A stretch of 64,000 nucleotides of DNA from Variovorax sp. YR216 (GTDB taxonomy: Bacteria; Pseudomonadota; Gammaproteobacteria; Burkholderiales; Burkholderiaceae_C), in NCBI RefSeq assembly GCF_900107745.1, contig NZ_FNRO01000003.1, forward strand, positions 558,001 through 622,000, in the 5' to 3' direction. Position 1 is the stretch's first letter; every line of letters begins with the position of its first letter. Positions 46,190 to 55,245 of the stretch are shown one piece after another. Under the pieces are notes generated by a model, which saw only the letters and a list, made by a program, of their open reading frames with translations, was not told where the DNA came from and searched no databases. The translations under genes and the position numbers were made by a program.

Positions 46190-47086
46190 TCAGGAACCTC
46201 CTTCGTTCCAATGCAGTTTCTTGCGCAGGGTGTCGAAATAGCTCCAGCCGCGCGGATGGAGGAAGCGGACGCGGTAGTCCGAGCGGCGGACCACGACGCG
46301 ATCGCCGATGGCCAGCGAGGCGAGGGATTGCATGTCGAAATTGGCGCTGGCGTCGCGCCCGCCGACGAGTTCGATCGAGACTTCCTCGGCGTCCGGCAAC
46401 ACGATCGGACGGTTGGAAAGCGTGTGCGGCGCGATCGGCACCAGCACCCACCCTGGAAGCGCCGGATGCAGCAGCGGCCCGCCTGCTGAAAGCGAGTAGG
46501 CCGTGGAGCCTGTCGATGAAGCGATGATCATCCCGTCGGCACGCTGGTTGGCGACGAAATGGCGGCCCACTGTCACGCGCAGTTCCACCATGCCGGAGGT
46601 GCCGCCGCGATTGACCACCACGTCGTTCATCGCCAGCGCATCGAAGACCGACACGCCGTTGCGCATCACCTGCGCGTGCATGAGATTGCGGTGGTCTTCC
46701 TCGTACTCGCCTGCGAGCATCGGAACCAGCGTGGCCTGGTAGTCGTCCAGCGCGATGTCCGTGATGAAGCCGAGCCGGCCGCGGTTGATGCCGATCAGCG
46801 GAACACCATAGGGTGCCAGTTGCCGCCCGATGCCGAGCATCGTGCCGTCGCCGCCGACGACCAGACCCAGATCGCATTCCTCGCCGATCTCTTCGACCGT
46901 GAGTGCCTTGTATCGCCCGACGGGGACGCCGTCGGCCTGCGACTCCTCGACGAACACGGTGCAACCCTGGGCTTCGAGGAAAGCGGCAATGTCTTCCATG
47001 ACGACATCGAGCGCACCGCCCTGCGCCCGCCCACCCGAAGCCTGGTATTTGCCAATGAGTGCGACGTGACGAAAGCGAGAGCTCAT
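46190..47086 (-). CDS. nadK: NAD kinase
   Basis: This 298-residue enzyme makes NADP from NAD and ATP. It has [12 protein letters not shown] (GGDG motif), the [11 protein letters not shown] stretch (NxGxLGF), and [18 protein letters not shown]. The start ATG 47084-47086 is chosen over TTG 47092. It diverges from hrcA with only 28 bases between start codons, so promoters of both must extend into the genes. recN starts right after its stop on the same strand. Confidence 0.96.
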   Translation of the reverse strand: MSSRFRHVALIGKYQASGGRAQGGALDVVMEDIAAFLEAQGCTVFVEESQADGVPVGRYKALTVEEIGEECDLGLVVGGDGTMLGIGRQLAPYGVPLIGINRGRLGFITDIALDDYQATLVPMLAGEYEEDHRNLMHAQVMRNGVSVFDALAMNDVVVNRGGTSGMVELRVTVGRHFVANQRADGMIIASSTGSTAYSLSAGGPLLHPALPGWVLVPIAPHTLSNRPIVLPDAEEVSIELVGGRDASANFDMQSLASLAIGDRVVVRRSDYRVRFLHPRGWSYFDTLRKKLHWNEGGS

Positions 47087-47114
47087 GAACAAATTACAAC
47101 ATTAAAATTGCCCG

Positions 47115-48119
47115 ATGCTGGACGACCGCGCCAAGTTGCTGCTAAAGACACTCGTCGAGCGCTATATCGCCGAAGGCCAGCCCGTCGGATCGCGCACGCT
47201 GTCCCGGGCTTCCGGGCTGGATCTTTCGCCGGCGACGATCCGGAACGTGATGTCCGACCTGGAGGTTCTGGGCCTGATCGCGAGTCCCCATACGTCTGCG
47301 GGTCGCGTTCCCACCGCCCGAGGCTACCGCCTCTTCGTTGACACCATGTTGACTGCGCAGCGCGAGCAATTTGCCGCGCCCAGTCTTGCACCCGACCAGC
47401 CACAGAAGGTCATTGCCAACGCGGCGAACCTGCTGTCCAACCTGTCGCAGTTCGTGGGCGTGGTCATGGCGCCCCGGCGCGCTTCGGTCTTCCGGCAGAT
47501 CGAGTTCCTTCGACTTTCGGAGCGCCGGTTGCTCGTCATCATCGTCTCACCCGATGGGGACGTTCAGAACCGGGTGATCTTTCCGGAGTCCGACTACTCG
47601 CAGTCGCAACTGGTCGAGGCCTCCAACTACATCAATGCGAACTATGCGGGCCTGTCCATCGAGCAGGTGCGCGATCGGCTTCAGTCCGAAATGGAGCAGC
47701 TGCGCGGCGAGATCGCGGCGCTGATGCAGGCGGCCGTCAAGGTAAGTTCCGAAGTCCTCACCGAGGCGCAGGAAGAAGTGGTCATCGCGGGCGAGCGCAA
47801 TCTTCTCTCGGTGAGCGACTTCTCCAGCGACATGGGTCACTTGCGCAGGGCTTTCGATCTCTTCGAACAGAAGGCGCAACTGATGCGCCTTCTCGATGTC
47901 TCCAGCCAGGCCGAAGGCGTGCGCATCTTCATTGGCGGCGAAAGCCAGATCGTTCCTTTCGATGATCTCTCCATCGTGAGCGCGAACTATGAAGTCGATG
48001 GCCAAGTGGTTGGAACGCTCGGCGTCATCGGGCCGACGCGCATGCCCTACGACCGCATGATCCAGATCGTGGACATCACCTCGAAGCTCGTCACGAACGC
48101 GCTGAGTCATCGCAAGTGA
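47115..48119 (+). CDS. hrcA: Heat-inducible transcription repressor HrcA
   Basis: This 334-residue repressor binds CIRCE elements (TTAGCACTC-N9-GAGTGCTAA). The N-terminal winged helix is [53 protein letters not shown], followed by the GAF-like domain with [21 protein letters not shown] and the C-terminal [15 protein letters not shown]. No CIRCE is seen before this gene; the one in this window lies before rpoH. It is divergent from nadK. Confidence 0.96.
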   Translation: MLDDRAKLLLKTLVERYIAEGQPVGSRTLSRASGLDLSPATIRNVMSDLEVLGLIASPHTSAGRVPTARGYRLFVDTMLTAQREQFAAPSLAPDQPQKVIANAANLLSNLSQFVGVVMAPRRASVFRQIEFLRLSERRLLVIIVSPDGDVQNRVIFPESDYSQSQLVEASNYINANYAGLSIEQVRDRLQSEMEQLRGEIAALMQAAVKVSSEVLTEAQEEVVIAGERNLLSVSDFSSDMGHLRRAFDLFEQKAQLMRLLDVSSQAEGVRIFIGGESQIVPFDDLSIVSANYEVDGQVVGTLGVIGPTRMPYDRMIQIVDITSKLVTNALSHRK

Positions 48120-48141
48120 GTTGCGTGCGGCCCTTGGCCAC

Positions 48142-48147
48142 TAGAAT
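48142..48147 (+). promoter_or_regulatory. Candidate -10 box for the CAT-anticodon tRNA
   Basis: TAGAAT lies 11 bases upstream of the tRNA start at 48159. A TTGCGT at 48121-48126 could be its -35 with a short 15-base spacer. Confidence 0.4.
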
Positions 48148-48158
48148 CCGGAGCGCGT

Positions 48159-48235
<77 letters not shown>

Positions 48236-48319
48236 CTGAATCTGGAATGCAGGCGACGTTGTTTGCTTGAGAGATTCAACAAAATTCAAGGCTTCGGCAA
48301 ATGGCTCCAATTTGGATGC

Positions 48320-48325
48320 TATACT
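48320..48325 (+). promoter_or_regulatory. Candidate -10 box for tRNA-Arg
   Basis: TATACT lies ten bases before the tRNA-Arg gene. No good -35 is visible 16-18 bases upstream. Confidence 0.4.
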
Positions 48326-48335
48326 TGCAAGCTGT

Positions 48336-48412
48336 GCGGCTGTAGCTCAGTTGGATAGAGTACTTGGCTACGAACCAAGGGGTCGTGGGTTCGAATCCTG
48401 CCAGCCGCACCA
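48336..48412 (+). tRNA. tRNA-Arg (ACG anticodon)
   Basis: A 77-base cloverleaf with encoded CCA: acceptor GCGGCTG/CAGCCGC, D-arm GCTCAGTTGGATAGAGT, anticodon loop CTACGAA (anticodon ACG; the A is expected to become inosine), T-arm GTGGGTTCGAATCCTGC. A strong terminator follows. Confidence 0.95.
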
Positions 48413-48418
48413 CTTCAC

Positions 48419-48452
48419 AAAGGGTTGGTCCATCACGGACCAACCCTTTTTC
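48419..48452 (+). terminator. Terminator after tRNA-Arg
   Basis: AAAGGGTTGGTCC (48419-48431) pairs with GGACCAACCCTTT (48437-48449) around ATCAC, followed by T. It is a classic strong intrinsic terminator. Confidence 0.92.
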
Positions 48453-48509
48453 TTTTGATGCGTCCAAGTCGCATCCTGCGCGCCATCCGCGCGCGGTGCA
48501 GTCCTGGAT

Positions 48510-48677
48510 TCAGAGTCGCGTCACGATGCCAAAACTGATGATGCCGAGGAATCCCAGGATGCCGACCACCATGAGGCCCGGTCCCCAGCGCTGTTGTCGC
48601 GCGGCAAATCCGACGGTCATCACGGCGGCAAAGGCGACCGCAATCGCGGAAGTGGCTTCCAGTGTGAGTTCGGGCAT
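48510..48677 (-). CDS. Small membrane protein (55 residues), unrecognised
   Basis: A minus-strand frame of 55 residues starts at ATG 48675-48677 (MPELTLEATSAIAVAFAAVMT) and ends TGA 48510-48512. It has two hydrophobic segments (about 10-24 and 33-52), with the R/Q-rich FAARQQRWGP between, so it looks like a hairpin membrane protein. Codon use matches the neighbours (G/C in third positions). No family is recognised. The gene would be transcribed from a region that also holds a candidate terminator on the same strand (48749-48771). It could be random, so confidence is moderate. Confidence 0.45.
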   Translation of the reverse strand: MPELTLEATSAIAVAFAAVMTVGFAARQQRWGPGLMVVGILGFLGIISFGIVTRL

Positions 48678-48748
48678 GCGCGGATGCTAATGCAGCTGCC
48701 CGCGCGGCATGCGACGGTGCTACGTTGCAGACGACAGGACCCAAGAAC

Positions 48749-48771
48749 GAAAAAGCCCGCCGGAGCGGGCT
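48749..48771 (-). terminator. Minus-strand terminator in the 48.7-49.0 kb gap
   Basis: AGCCCGC (48754-48760) pairs with GCGGGCT (48765-48771) around CGGA; on the minus strand a run of T follows. No recognised protein gene lies upstream of it on that strand, so it may end a small RNA. Confidence 0.75.
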
Positions 48772-48870
48772 AAGGACCTTGGAGTCCAGAGGAGAGAGTC
48801 CATTGTGAACCACTTCGCGGCACAGTGAAAGGAACTACGTCACATGCTGCAACATCGCGCGGCAGTTGAC
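48754..48870 (-). ncRNA. Candidate small RNA with a UCUCCUCU motif and terminator
   Basis: On the minus strand, the stretch before the terminator at 48749-48771 contains GGACTCTCTCCTCTGGACTCC: a C/U-rich anti-Shine-Dalgarno-like motif between two GGACTC copies. No protein gene is recognised there. The 5' end is unknown; the upstream limit given is a guess. This resembles sRNAs that pair with ribosome-binding sites. Confidence 0.3.
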
Positions 48871-49029
48871 ACTATCGCTTTCAGGGCTGTGGATGCGCCC
48901 CCGCCTGTTCCAAGGCAATAATCGTCACGGCGGCAAAGCCAGGGCCGCCCGGAACGTTACCGTTTCCAACCCATCCGGCCAGGGTCGGACGCATCCATCA
49001 TCTGGCGCTCATATTTGGGGACGACCACG

Positions 49030-49245
49030 ATGAGTTCATTGCACATGTTCTTGCCCGCTTCGGAGCCCGCGCGCAGCGAGGCATTGGCCAAGCTTCAGCG
49101 CAGTCACCACCTGCCGCGTCATCTCGTCAAGGGCATCGCGCGAGGTGAGCAGGGCCGGCGCGCGGTTCTCGAGGCCGGTGTCCCTCAAAGTCAGCAGTCG
49201 ATTCCCGATCCGGATTTGACAGCGCCTGACCAGCAATCGGGCTGA
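49030..49245 (+). CDS. Short hypothetical protein (71 residues)
   Basis: The frame starts ATG 49030 (MSSLHMFLPASEPARSEALAKL) and gives 71 residues, soluble, with a helical middle (LAKLQRSHHLPRHLVKGIARGEQGRRAVLEAG) and a Pro/Gln-rich end. No family, signal peptide or membrane segment is seen. GGGG about ten bases upstream may be its ribosome site. It precedes greB by 104 bases. The frame may be chance, since GC-rich DNA produces such frames easily. Confidence 0.35.
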   Translation: MSSLHMFLPASEPARSEALAKLQRSHHLPRHLVKGIARGEQGRRAVLEAGVPQSQQSIPDPDLTAPDQQSG

Positions 49246-49349
49246 ACCGGCCGGCCGAGATCGACCTGGATCGAAGGTCGGATCCTCGAATCGTTTCTTT
49301 GCCGTGTGATACAACCACCGCCCGACCTTGCGGGTCGGCAGTTGTAGAA

Positions 49350-49922
49350 ATGAGCAAGGCTTTCACGAAGGAAAACGAAGCCGACGACGATGATGGCGAC
49401 GGCGGTGGATTGCCGCCCCTGCCCGCCGGCGGCAAGAACTACATCACGCCCATCGGGTATGCGCGGCTGCGGTCGGAGCTGCTGGAGCTGATGGACGTCG
49501 AGCGCCCCAAGGTCGTCGAGGCTGTGCATTGGGCCGCCAAGAACGGGGATCGCTCCGAGAATGGCGACTATCTCTACGGCAAGAAGCGACTGCGCGAAAT
49601 CGATCGGCGGATCCGTTTCCTCACCAAGCGCCTCGAGATCGCCGAGGTCACCGATCCTTCCGTGCATCACGGCAGCGATCAGGTATTTTTCGGCTCGACG
49701 GTCCGCTACGCCGACGAGAGCGGCGATGAGCGCGAGGTCACGATTCTCGGGATCGATGAAGCCAACAGCGCGCACGCGCAGGTGAGCTGGATCTCCCCGA
49801 TCGCGCGGGCGCTGCTCAAGGCGCGAGAGGGCGATGTCGTCAAGCTCGCCACACCGGGTGGCGTGCACGACATCGAGGTGCTGACCGTCAGCTATCCAGT
49901 GCCTTCGTCCGAGCCCAACTGA
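49350..49922 (+). CDS. greB: Transcription elongation factor GreB
   Basis: This 190-residue factor stimulates RNA cleavage by backtracked RNA polymerase. Compared with GreA, it has an added acidic N-terminal leader (ENEADDDDGDGGG) before YITPIGYARLRSELLELM. The coiled-coil tip KKRLREIDRRIRFL and the C-terminal FKBP-like domain with ISPIARALLKAREGD are intact. ATG 49350 is chosen (MSKAFTKEN), as the upstream frame lacks a family match. It converges with spoT (14 bases apart). A six-base-pair hairpin lies just before the start (49322-49338). Confidence 0.92.
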   Translation: MSKAFTKENEADDDDGDGGGLPPLPAGGKNYITPIGYARLRSELLELMDVERPKVVEAVHWAAKNGDRSENGDYLYGKKRLREIDRRIRFLTKRLEIAEVTDPSVHHGSDQVFFGSTVRYADESGDEREVTILGIDEANSAHAQVSWISPIARALLKAREGDVVKLATPGGVHDIEVLTVSYPVPSSEPN

Positions 49923-49935
49923 CGGGCAGAGATTC

Positions 49936-52191
49936 TCAGGGGACCGGAATCATCCGTGCGGCGGCGAGCACGGAGGAGGTGCGGCGCACGGCCCGCAGCA
50001 CGGCTTCGAGATGCGTGCGATCGCGCACTGCGATCACGAAGCGAAGGTCCGTCGAATCCTGCGGCGTCTCGTCGGCCATTTCGACGTGGGTGATGTCGGC
50101 TTCGGCATCGGCGAGCGCGGCAGCGACACGTGCGAGCACGCCCTTGTCGTTTCGCACGGTGATCACGACACCTGCCTCGAACGTTCGAACCGGATCGTCG
50201 GCCCACTCGACCGCGAAGAACCGCTCGCTGTCCTTGTAGCGAAGCCGTTGTCCGACGCCGCATTCCTCTGTGTGAACCACGAGTCCTTCGCCGTGGCCCA
50301 GATAGCCGACGATGGGATCGCCGGGGATCGGTCGGCAGCAGAGCGCGAAGCGCACGGACGAATTCTCGCTGCCGTCCAGCGTCACCGCGCCTTGCGACAC
50401 GCCATCGCTGGCCGCAAACCGCTCGCGGCTCAACATGAGCGCGTCGGGCTTCGCGCCCCGTTCGGCGAGCAGCGCCATCAGCCGCTTTGCCACGATGCTG
50501 GCGATGCGTTTGCCGAGGCCGATGTCCGTGAGTAGTTCGGATCGCGTGCGGTTGCCGGTGAAGCGCAGCAGCTTTTCCCAGACTTGCTGGTGGTCGGCGT
50601 CGTCTTCGGGCAGCTTGCCCAGTCCTTCGGCACGCAGGGCCTGCGCGAGGAGCTTCTCGCCAAGCCCTTCGGACTCCGCATGGGCGAGCGTCTTCAGGTA
50701 GTGGCGAATCTTCGATCGCGCCCGCCCTGTGCGGACGAATCCCAGCCACGCTGGATTCGGCGTGGAAACCGGCGCCGTGATGATCTCGACCACGTCGCCA
50801 TTCTTGAGCTCGGTGCGCAGAGGAACCTGATCGCCGTTGATGCGTGCAGCAGATGTGTGATCGCCGATGTTGCTGTGGATCGCATACGCGAAATCGACCA
50901 CGGTCGCACCGCGAGGGAGCGCCATGATCTGGCTTTTCGGTGTGAACACGTAGACGGCATCGGGAAAGAGGTCGACCTTGACGTGGTCCCAGAACTCGGC
51001 TGCATCGCGTGTCTCATCCTGGATGTCGAGCAGCGACTGGAGCCATTTCGCGCCGAGACGGTCGCTGGTCGCCACCGTCGCCGGATCGGCTGCCTTGTAC
51101 AACCAGTGCGCAGCCACTCCCGATTCGGCCACCACGTGCATGGCTTCGGTGCGAAGCTGGAATTCGATGTTGACGCCCGCCGGGCCGACCAGCGTCGTGT
51201 GCAGCGACTGGTAGCCGTTGAGCTTGGCGATCGCGATGTGGTCCTTGAACTTGCCGGGCAGCGGCTTGTACATCTGGTGCAGGATGCCTAGCCCGGTGTA
51301 GCACGAGATCACGGTCGGTACGATCAGGCGGAAGCCGTAGATGTCGGTGACCTGCGCAAAGCTCAGGTGCTTCTCGACCATCTTGCGGTAGATGGAGTAG
51401 AGCGTCTTTTCGCGGCCCGCGATGCGTACGCTCATCTCCGAGGCGGCGAAGGCGTTCTCGACTTCCTGCTGGACCTTCTGGATGAGGTCGCGTCGCCGTC
51501 CGCGTGCCTTGGCCACGGCCTTGGCGAGCACTGCATAGCGCCAGGGCCTGAGGTGCCGGAAGGAAAGATCCTGCAATTCGCGGTAGGTCTGGTTCAGGCC
51601 CAGCCGGTGCGCGATGGGGGCGTAGATTTCGAGGGTCTCGCGCGAGATGCGTGCCCATTTTTCTCGCGGCGCATCGTCGAGCGTGCGCATGTTGTGCGTC
51701 CGGTCGGCGAGCTTGACGAGGATCACGCGCACGTCGCGCGCCATCGCCAGAAGCATCTTGCGGAACGACTCCGCCTGATTCTCCTCGCGGGTGTTGAAGC
51801 GAAGCTTGTCGAGCTTGGTGAGGCCATCGACCAGTTCTGCTACCGGGGCGCCGAATCGCTCGATCAGTTCGGACTTCGTGACGCCGCAGTCTTCGATCGC
51901 ATCGTGCAGCAATGCAGCCATCAAGGCCTGAGCGTCGAGCTTCCATTCCGCGCACTGAGCGGCCACGGCAATCGGATGGGTGATGTATGGCTCGCCGCTG
52001 TTGCGCAACTGACCCAGGTGGGCTTCGTCTGCGAAACGGTAGGCGCGCCGCACCAGTTCGATATCTTCCGTGCCCAGGTAGTCGAGGCGATCGGTCAATG
52101 CGGCAAAGCTGGCGGCGGCCGCGTTCAATGCCGCAGGGCTGGGCTGCGGGCTTCTACGTGCTTCTGACTGAGGCTTGACAACCGCGCTCAT
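49936..52191 (-). CDS. spoT: Bifunctional (p)ppGpp synthetase/hydrolase SpoT
   Basis: This 751-residue protein starts MSAVVKPQSE (ATG 52189-52191). The hydrolase HD domain is intact (ALLHDAIED, HD at about 96-97, and ADRTHNMRTLDD), so the protein can degrade (p)ppGpp. The synthetase domain has GREKTLYSIYRKMVEKH and IAKLNGYQSLHTTL. TGS (about 400-460; VFTPKSQIMALPRGATVVDFAYAIH) and C-terminal ACT domains (about 675-751) follow. It is downstream of rpoZ, as in E. coli. Confidence 0.95.
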   Translation of the reverse strand: MSAVVKPQSEARRSPQPSPAALNAAAASFAALTDRLDYLGTEDIELVRRAYRFADEAHLGQLRNSGEPYITHPIAVAAQCAEWKLDAQALMAALLHDAIEDCGVTKSELIERFGAPVAELVDGLTKLDKLRFNTREENQAESFRKMLLAMARDVRVILVKLADRTHNMRTLDDAPREKWARISRETLEIYAPIAHRLGLNQTYRELQDLSFRHLRPWRYAVLAKAVAKARGRRRDLIQKVQQEVENAFAASEMSVRIAGREKTLYSIYRKMVEKHLSFAQVTDIYGFRLIVPTVISCYTGLGILHQMYKPLPGKFKDHIAIAKLNGYQSLHTTLVGPAGVNIEFQLRTEAMHVVAESGVAAHWLYKAADPATVATSDRLGAKWLQSLLDIQDETRDAAEFWDHVKVDLFPDAVYVFTPKSQIMALPRGATVVDFAYAIHSNIGDHTSAARINGDQVPLRTELKNGDVVEIITAPVSTPNPAWLGFVRTGRARSKIRHYLKTLAHAESEGLGEKLLAQALRAEGLGKLPEDDADHQQVWEKLLRFTGNRTRSELLTDIGLGKRIASIVAKRLMALLAERGAKPDALMLSRERFAASDGVSQGAVTLDGSENSSVRFALCCRPIPGDPIVGYLGHGEGLVVHTEECGVGQRLRYKDSERFFAVEWADDPVRTFEAGVVITVRNDKGVLARVAAALADAEADITHVEMADETPQDSTDLRFVIAVRDRTHLEAVLRAVRRTSSVLAAARMIPVP

Positions 52192-52234
52192 GAGCACCAC
52201 TTTAGCGTGGCTGCGCCTAAGACGCATTCAGGCA

Positions 52235-52260
52235 TAAAAAAAGCACCGCATGCGGTGCTT
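52235..52260 (-). terminator. Terminator between rpoZ and spoT
   Basis: A perfect 20-base palindrome (AAGCACCGCA/TGCGGTGCTT, 52241-52260) is followed on the minus strand by a run of T (52234-52242 region, AAAAAAA on the plus strand). It separates rpoZ from spoT. Confidence 0.85.
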
Positions 52261-52282
52261 CCTTGTTGCACGGCTACGTCAA

Positions 52283-52486
52283 TTAGCCGGGAACCTTCTT
52301 GAGCATTTCCAGACCGATCTTGCCCTCTGCAATTTCGCGAAGTGCGGTAACGCCGGGCTTGTTCTTGCTCTCGATCTTGGGAGCATGGCCCTGGCTCAGC
52401 ATGCGCGCGCGATAGGTGGCGGCGAGCACGAGCTGGAAGCGGTTCGGGATCTGTTGCAGGCAATCTTCGACGGTGATGCGGGCCAT
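52283..52486 (-). CDS. rpoZ: RNA polymerase omega subunit
   Basis: This 67-residue subunit helps assemble RNA polymerase and binds ppGpp in concert with beta'. It starts [30 protein letters not shown], the family start, and has the conserved [16 protein letters not shown]. It follows gmk and precedes spoT; the order gmk-rpoZ-spoT matches that of E. coli. Confidence 0.97.
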   Translation of the reverse strand: MARITVEDCLQQIPNRFQLVLAATYRARMLSQGHAPKIESKNKPGVTALREIAEGKIGLEMLKKVPG

Positions 52487-52522
52487 GATGATCTTTCGAC
52501 TGTGTGCGGAACGTTGGGCGGA

Positions 52523-53143
52523 TCAGGGGATGTTCAGTGCGGCAAACGTGCCAGCACGTGCGCGGCGCTGTGCTGAGTAGCGAAGCCGCTGAGCGTGGAC
52601 GATCGCTTTCAGGTCGAAAAGTGCGCGCTCAAATACCTCGTTGATTATAACGAAATCGAAGGCCGAGGCCTGTGCCATCTCTTCGGCGGCATTCCGCAGG
52701 CGAAGTTCGATGACCTCCGGGCTGTCTTCCCCGCGGCGCTCGAGCCGGGAACGCAGCTCTTCCCAACTCGGCGGCAGGATGAAGATCATGACGGCGTTGG
52801 CAAAGGCCTTGCGGATCTGCAGCGCGCCCTGGAAGTCGATTTCGAGGACGACGTCCGCGCCTTGGGCAATGCGCTCCTCGATCGCCTTTTTCGATGTGCC
52901 GTAGCGCCGTCCGTGGACGTGCGCCCACTCCACGAATCCGTCGGTAGCCACCATGACATCGAATTCGGGCTCGGACACGAAGAAATATTCGCGCCCATGC
53001 TTTTCCTGGCCGCGCGGCGCCCGGGTGGTATGGGAGACCGAGGGCTGGACGGCGGAGTCGAGTTCCATCAACGCCTTGACCAGGCTCGATTTGCCTGCGC
53101 CGCTGGGCGCTGCGACCACGAAGATGTTGCCGGGGTAATCCAT
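52523..53143 (-). CDS. gmk: Guanylate kinase
   Basis: This 206-residue kinase converts GMP to GDP and is inhibited by ppGpp in many bacteria. P-loop [17 protein letters not shown]-binding region [17 protein letters not shown], and the C-terminal [11 protein letters not shown] are present. It lies between yicC and rpoZ. ATG 53141-53143 ([10 protein letters not shown]) is the family start. Confidence 0.97.
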   Translation of the reverse strand: MDYPGNIFVVAAPSGAGKSSLVKALMELDSAVQPSVSHTTRAPRGQEKHGREYFFVSEPEFDVMVATDGFVEWAHVHGRRYGTSKKAIEERIAQGADVVLEIDFQGALQIRKAFANAVMIFILPPSWEELRSRLERRGEDSPEVIELRLRNAAEEMAQASAFDFVIINEVFERALFDLKAIVHAQRLRYSAQRRARAGTFAALNIP

Positions 53144-53155
53144 GGATTCCGTTTT

Positions 53156-54070
53156 CTATTCGATGTTCTGGACCTGCTCGCGCATCTGCTCGATGAGGAC
53201 CTTCATGTCCACGCCGATGCGGGTCAGCTCGAGCGTGGCGGATTTCGAGCCGAGCGTGTTGGCCTCGCGGTGGAGCTCCTGGATCAGGAAGTCGAGGCGC
53301 TTGCCGATCTCGCCGCCCTTCTTCACGAGCCGTTCGATCTCGTCGAGATGAGAGTTCAGCCGGGTCAGCTCCTCCGCGACATCGATCCGGATCGCGAATG
53401 CGGTGGCTTCGGTCAGGGCGCGGTCCTGGGCGGCCTCGGGTGCCGTGCCGCCACTCAGGCCCATCGCTTCCTGCCAGCGCTCGAGGAATCGCGTGCGCTG
53501 CTGCTCCACGAGCTGCGGCACCAGCGGCAGCGCTTGGGTTGCAAGCGCACGCAGTTGCGCGAGATGGTCCTGCAGCATGCGGGCAAGGCGTGTACCTTCG
53601 CGTTCGCGTGCAGAGAGCAGGTCCTTGAGCGCCTTTTCGGTGACCTCGGTCAGGTCCGCTGCCCAGTCGCCCTTGGCGACGCTGTCGCCGGCGGCGAGCC
53701 GCAGCACATCGGCCACGCTGAGGTCGCGCGCATCCGGCAACCAGGCCTGGATGTGGTCCTGAACGGCGTTGAGGCGCTGAAGCAGCTTCGTGGACGGGTC
53801 GCCGATACCGGACGCTGCCCCGCTTTCGATCGCGGCGCGCAGCTCGACCTTGCCGCGTTTCAGCTTCGCCGTGAGCATTTCGCGCAAGGCGGGTTCGTGC
53901 TGCCGCAGCTCTTCGGGCAGCTTGAAGGTCAGGTCGAGAAATCGGCTGTTGACCGAGCGTATTTCGACACCGAGCCGAGGGGCTGGATGAGCCCGTGTAT
54001 CGGCTTCGGAGTGGCTGCCGGCGGGGCTGTTCTGCCCGCTGGCGTAGCCGGTCATGCTGTAAACTGGCAT
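53156..54070 (-). CDS. YicC-family endoribonuclease
   Basis: This 304-residue protein starts MPVYSMTGYASGQN, the YicC family start (ATG 54068-54070). YicC members are endoribonucleases that act in stress-linked RNA turnover in E. coli. The conserved EIRSVNSRFLDLTFKLPEELRQHE and the C-terminal GKRLDFLIQELHREANTLGSK are present. An Ala/Ser/His-rich insert lies between residues 12 and 30. It is immediately upstream of gmk. Confidence 0.93.
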   Translation of the reverse strand: MPVYSMTGYASGQNSPAGSHSEADTRAHPAPRLGVEIRSVNSRFLDLTFKLPEELRQHEPALREMLTAKLKRGKVELRAAIESGAASGIGDPSTKLLQRLNAVQDHIQAWLPDARDLSVADVLRLAAGDSVAKGDWAADLTEVTEKALKDLLSAREREGTRLARMLQDHLAQLRALATQALPLVPQLVEQQRTRFLERWQEAMGLSGGTAPEAAQDRALTEATAFAIRIDVAEELTRLNSHLDEIERLVKKGGEIGKRLDFLIQELHREANTLGSKSATLELTRIGVDMKVLIEQMREQVQNIE

Positions 54071-54158
54071 CGCGCCTCGCTGTGATCTGTTGTTGCACCG
54101 TGGCGTCGGCACAGCGTTCGCTTGCCGCACCTTCGCCTTCGGGCGAAACTCCCGGATT

Positions 54159-55166
54159 ATGTCAAAGGTCAAACCTTCGCCTCTGCTGCCAGACACGATG
54201 ATCGGCGGCTACCGAATCGTGCGCCGGCTTTCCGCCGGTGGCTTCGGGGTCGTCTACCTGGCCGTCGACCAGAGCGGGCAGCAGGTCGCCATCAAGGAAT
54301 ATCTGCCTTCCTCCCTGGCAACACGGGGAACGGGGGAATTGGCGCCGCAGGTTCCACCCGAGAAGTTGTCGCTCTATCGGCTCGGGCTCAAGAGCTTTTT
54401 CGAGGAAGGCCGGTCGCTGGCGCAGATCTCGCACGCCTCGGTGGTGAGCGTTCTCAATTTCTTCCGCGAGAACGAAACCGTCTACATGGTCATGAACTAC
54501 CTGGAGGGCGCGACCCTGCAGGACTTCGTCGTCACCGCGCGCGACCTGAAGAAGCAGAAAGTATTCCGCGAATCGACGATTCGCTCGCTCTTCGATGAGA
54601 TTCTTCGGGGTCTTCGCATCGTCCACCAGCACAAGATGCTGCACCTGGACATCAAGCCGGCCAACATCTTCGTGACCGACGACGACCGGGCGGTGATGAT
54701 CGATTTCGGCGCGGCGCGCGAGGTGCTGTCGAAGGAAGGCAACTTCATCCGTCCGATGTACACCCCCGGCTTCGCGGCGCCCGAGATGTACCGGCGCGAT
54801 TCTTCGATGGGGCCGTGGACCGACATCTACGCGATCGGCGCCTGCATCTACGCCTGCATGCAGGGCTATCCCCCGAACGACGCGCCGCAGCGCATCGAAA
54901 AGGACCGCCTCGGGCTTTCGCTCTCCCGGCTGCGCGGCATCTATTCGGACAATCTGATCGAGGTCGTCGAATGGTGCATGTCGCTCGATCCGCTTTCGCG
55001 CCCGCAGTCGGTGTTCGCGCTGCAGAAGGAGCTGAGCCGCGAAGGCGAGCGCCGCTATACCAAACTCACGGTGGGCGAGAAGGTCCGCCTCTCCATCGAC
55101 AACATGCGTTCCCCTGAAAAGAAGGGGCTGCCGAAGGCGGCGGCTCCCACCACACGTCCGGCATGA
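54159..55166 (+). CDS. Serine/threonine protein kinase (Hanks type)
   Basis: This protein of about 335 residues starts MSKVKPSPLLPDTMIGGYRIVRRL. Gly-rich loop GGFGVVY, Lys46 (VAIKEYL), catalytic Asp164 (HLDIKPAN, residues 162-169) and DFG (182-184) are present. The usual HRD reads HLD, so it is a non-RD kinase, which is generally independent of activation-loop phosphorylation. No membrane or PASTA part. It is followed by a PP2C-type phosphatase gene 79 bases later; the pair is the usual organisation of a kinase with its phosphatase. The substrate is unknown. Confidence 0.93.
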   Translation: MSKVKPSPLLPDTMIGGYRIVRRLSAGGFGVVYLAVDQSGQQVAIKEYLPSSLATRGTGELAPQVPPEKLSLYRLGLKSFFEEGRSLAQISHASVVSVLNFFRENETVYMVMNYLEGATLQDFVVTARDLKKQKVFRESTIRSLFDEILRGLRIVHQHKMLHLDIKPANIFVTDDDRAVMIDFGAAREVLSKEGNFIRPMYTPGFAAPEMYRRDSSMGPWTDIYAIGACIYACMQGYPPNDAPQRIEKDRLGLSLSRLRGIYSDNLIEVVEWCMSLDPLSRPQSVFALQKELSREGERRYTKLTVGEKVRLSIDNMRSPEKKGLPKAAAPTTRPA

Positions 55167-55240
55167 CCCCCCAAGCTCATCACTTCGTGTATTCGCTGCC
55201 CCCCCGGGGGGGGCTCAGTGCCTTTCGGGCGGCCGGGCAG
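55167..55240. repeat. GC-rich intergenic repeat, copy 2
   Basis: CCCCCCAAGCTCATCACTTCG, then TGTATTCGCTG and a C/G run palindrome. It shares CACTTCGTGT and the C-run/G-run order with copy 1 at 20235-20320. It fills the gap between the kinase and phosphatase genes. Confidence 0.7.
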
Positions 55241-55245
55241 GTACT

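Larger units (their letters stand above)
48678..49029. other. 352-base gap with a terminator and candidate sRNA only
   Basis: Apart from the minus-strand terminator and sRNA candidate described above, there is a TTGACA hexamer at 48866-48871 on the plus strand without a convincing -10. No protein gene is supported. Confidence 0.5.

Noticed and set aside
48433..48813. A 126-codon minus-strand frame across the tRNA-Arg terminator and following gap
   Set aside because: It runs through two terminators and lacks a ribosome site; the 55-residue frame inside it in another phase looks more natural.
49127..49435. Minus-strand frame across the region upstream of greB
   Set aside because: No family match and antisense to greB's start; kept only as chance.
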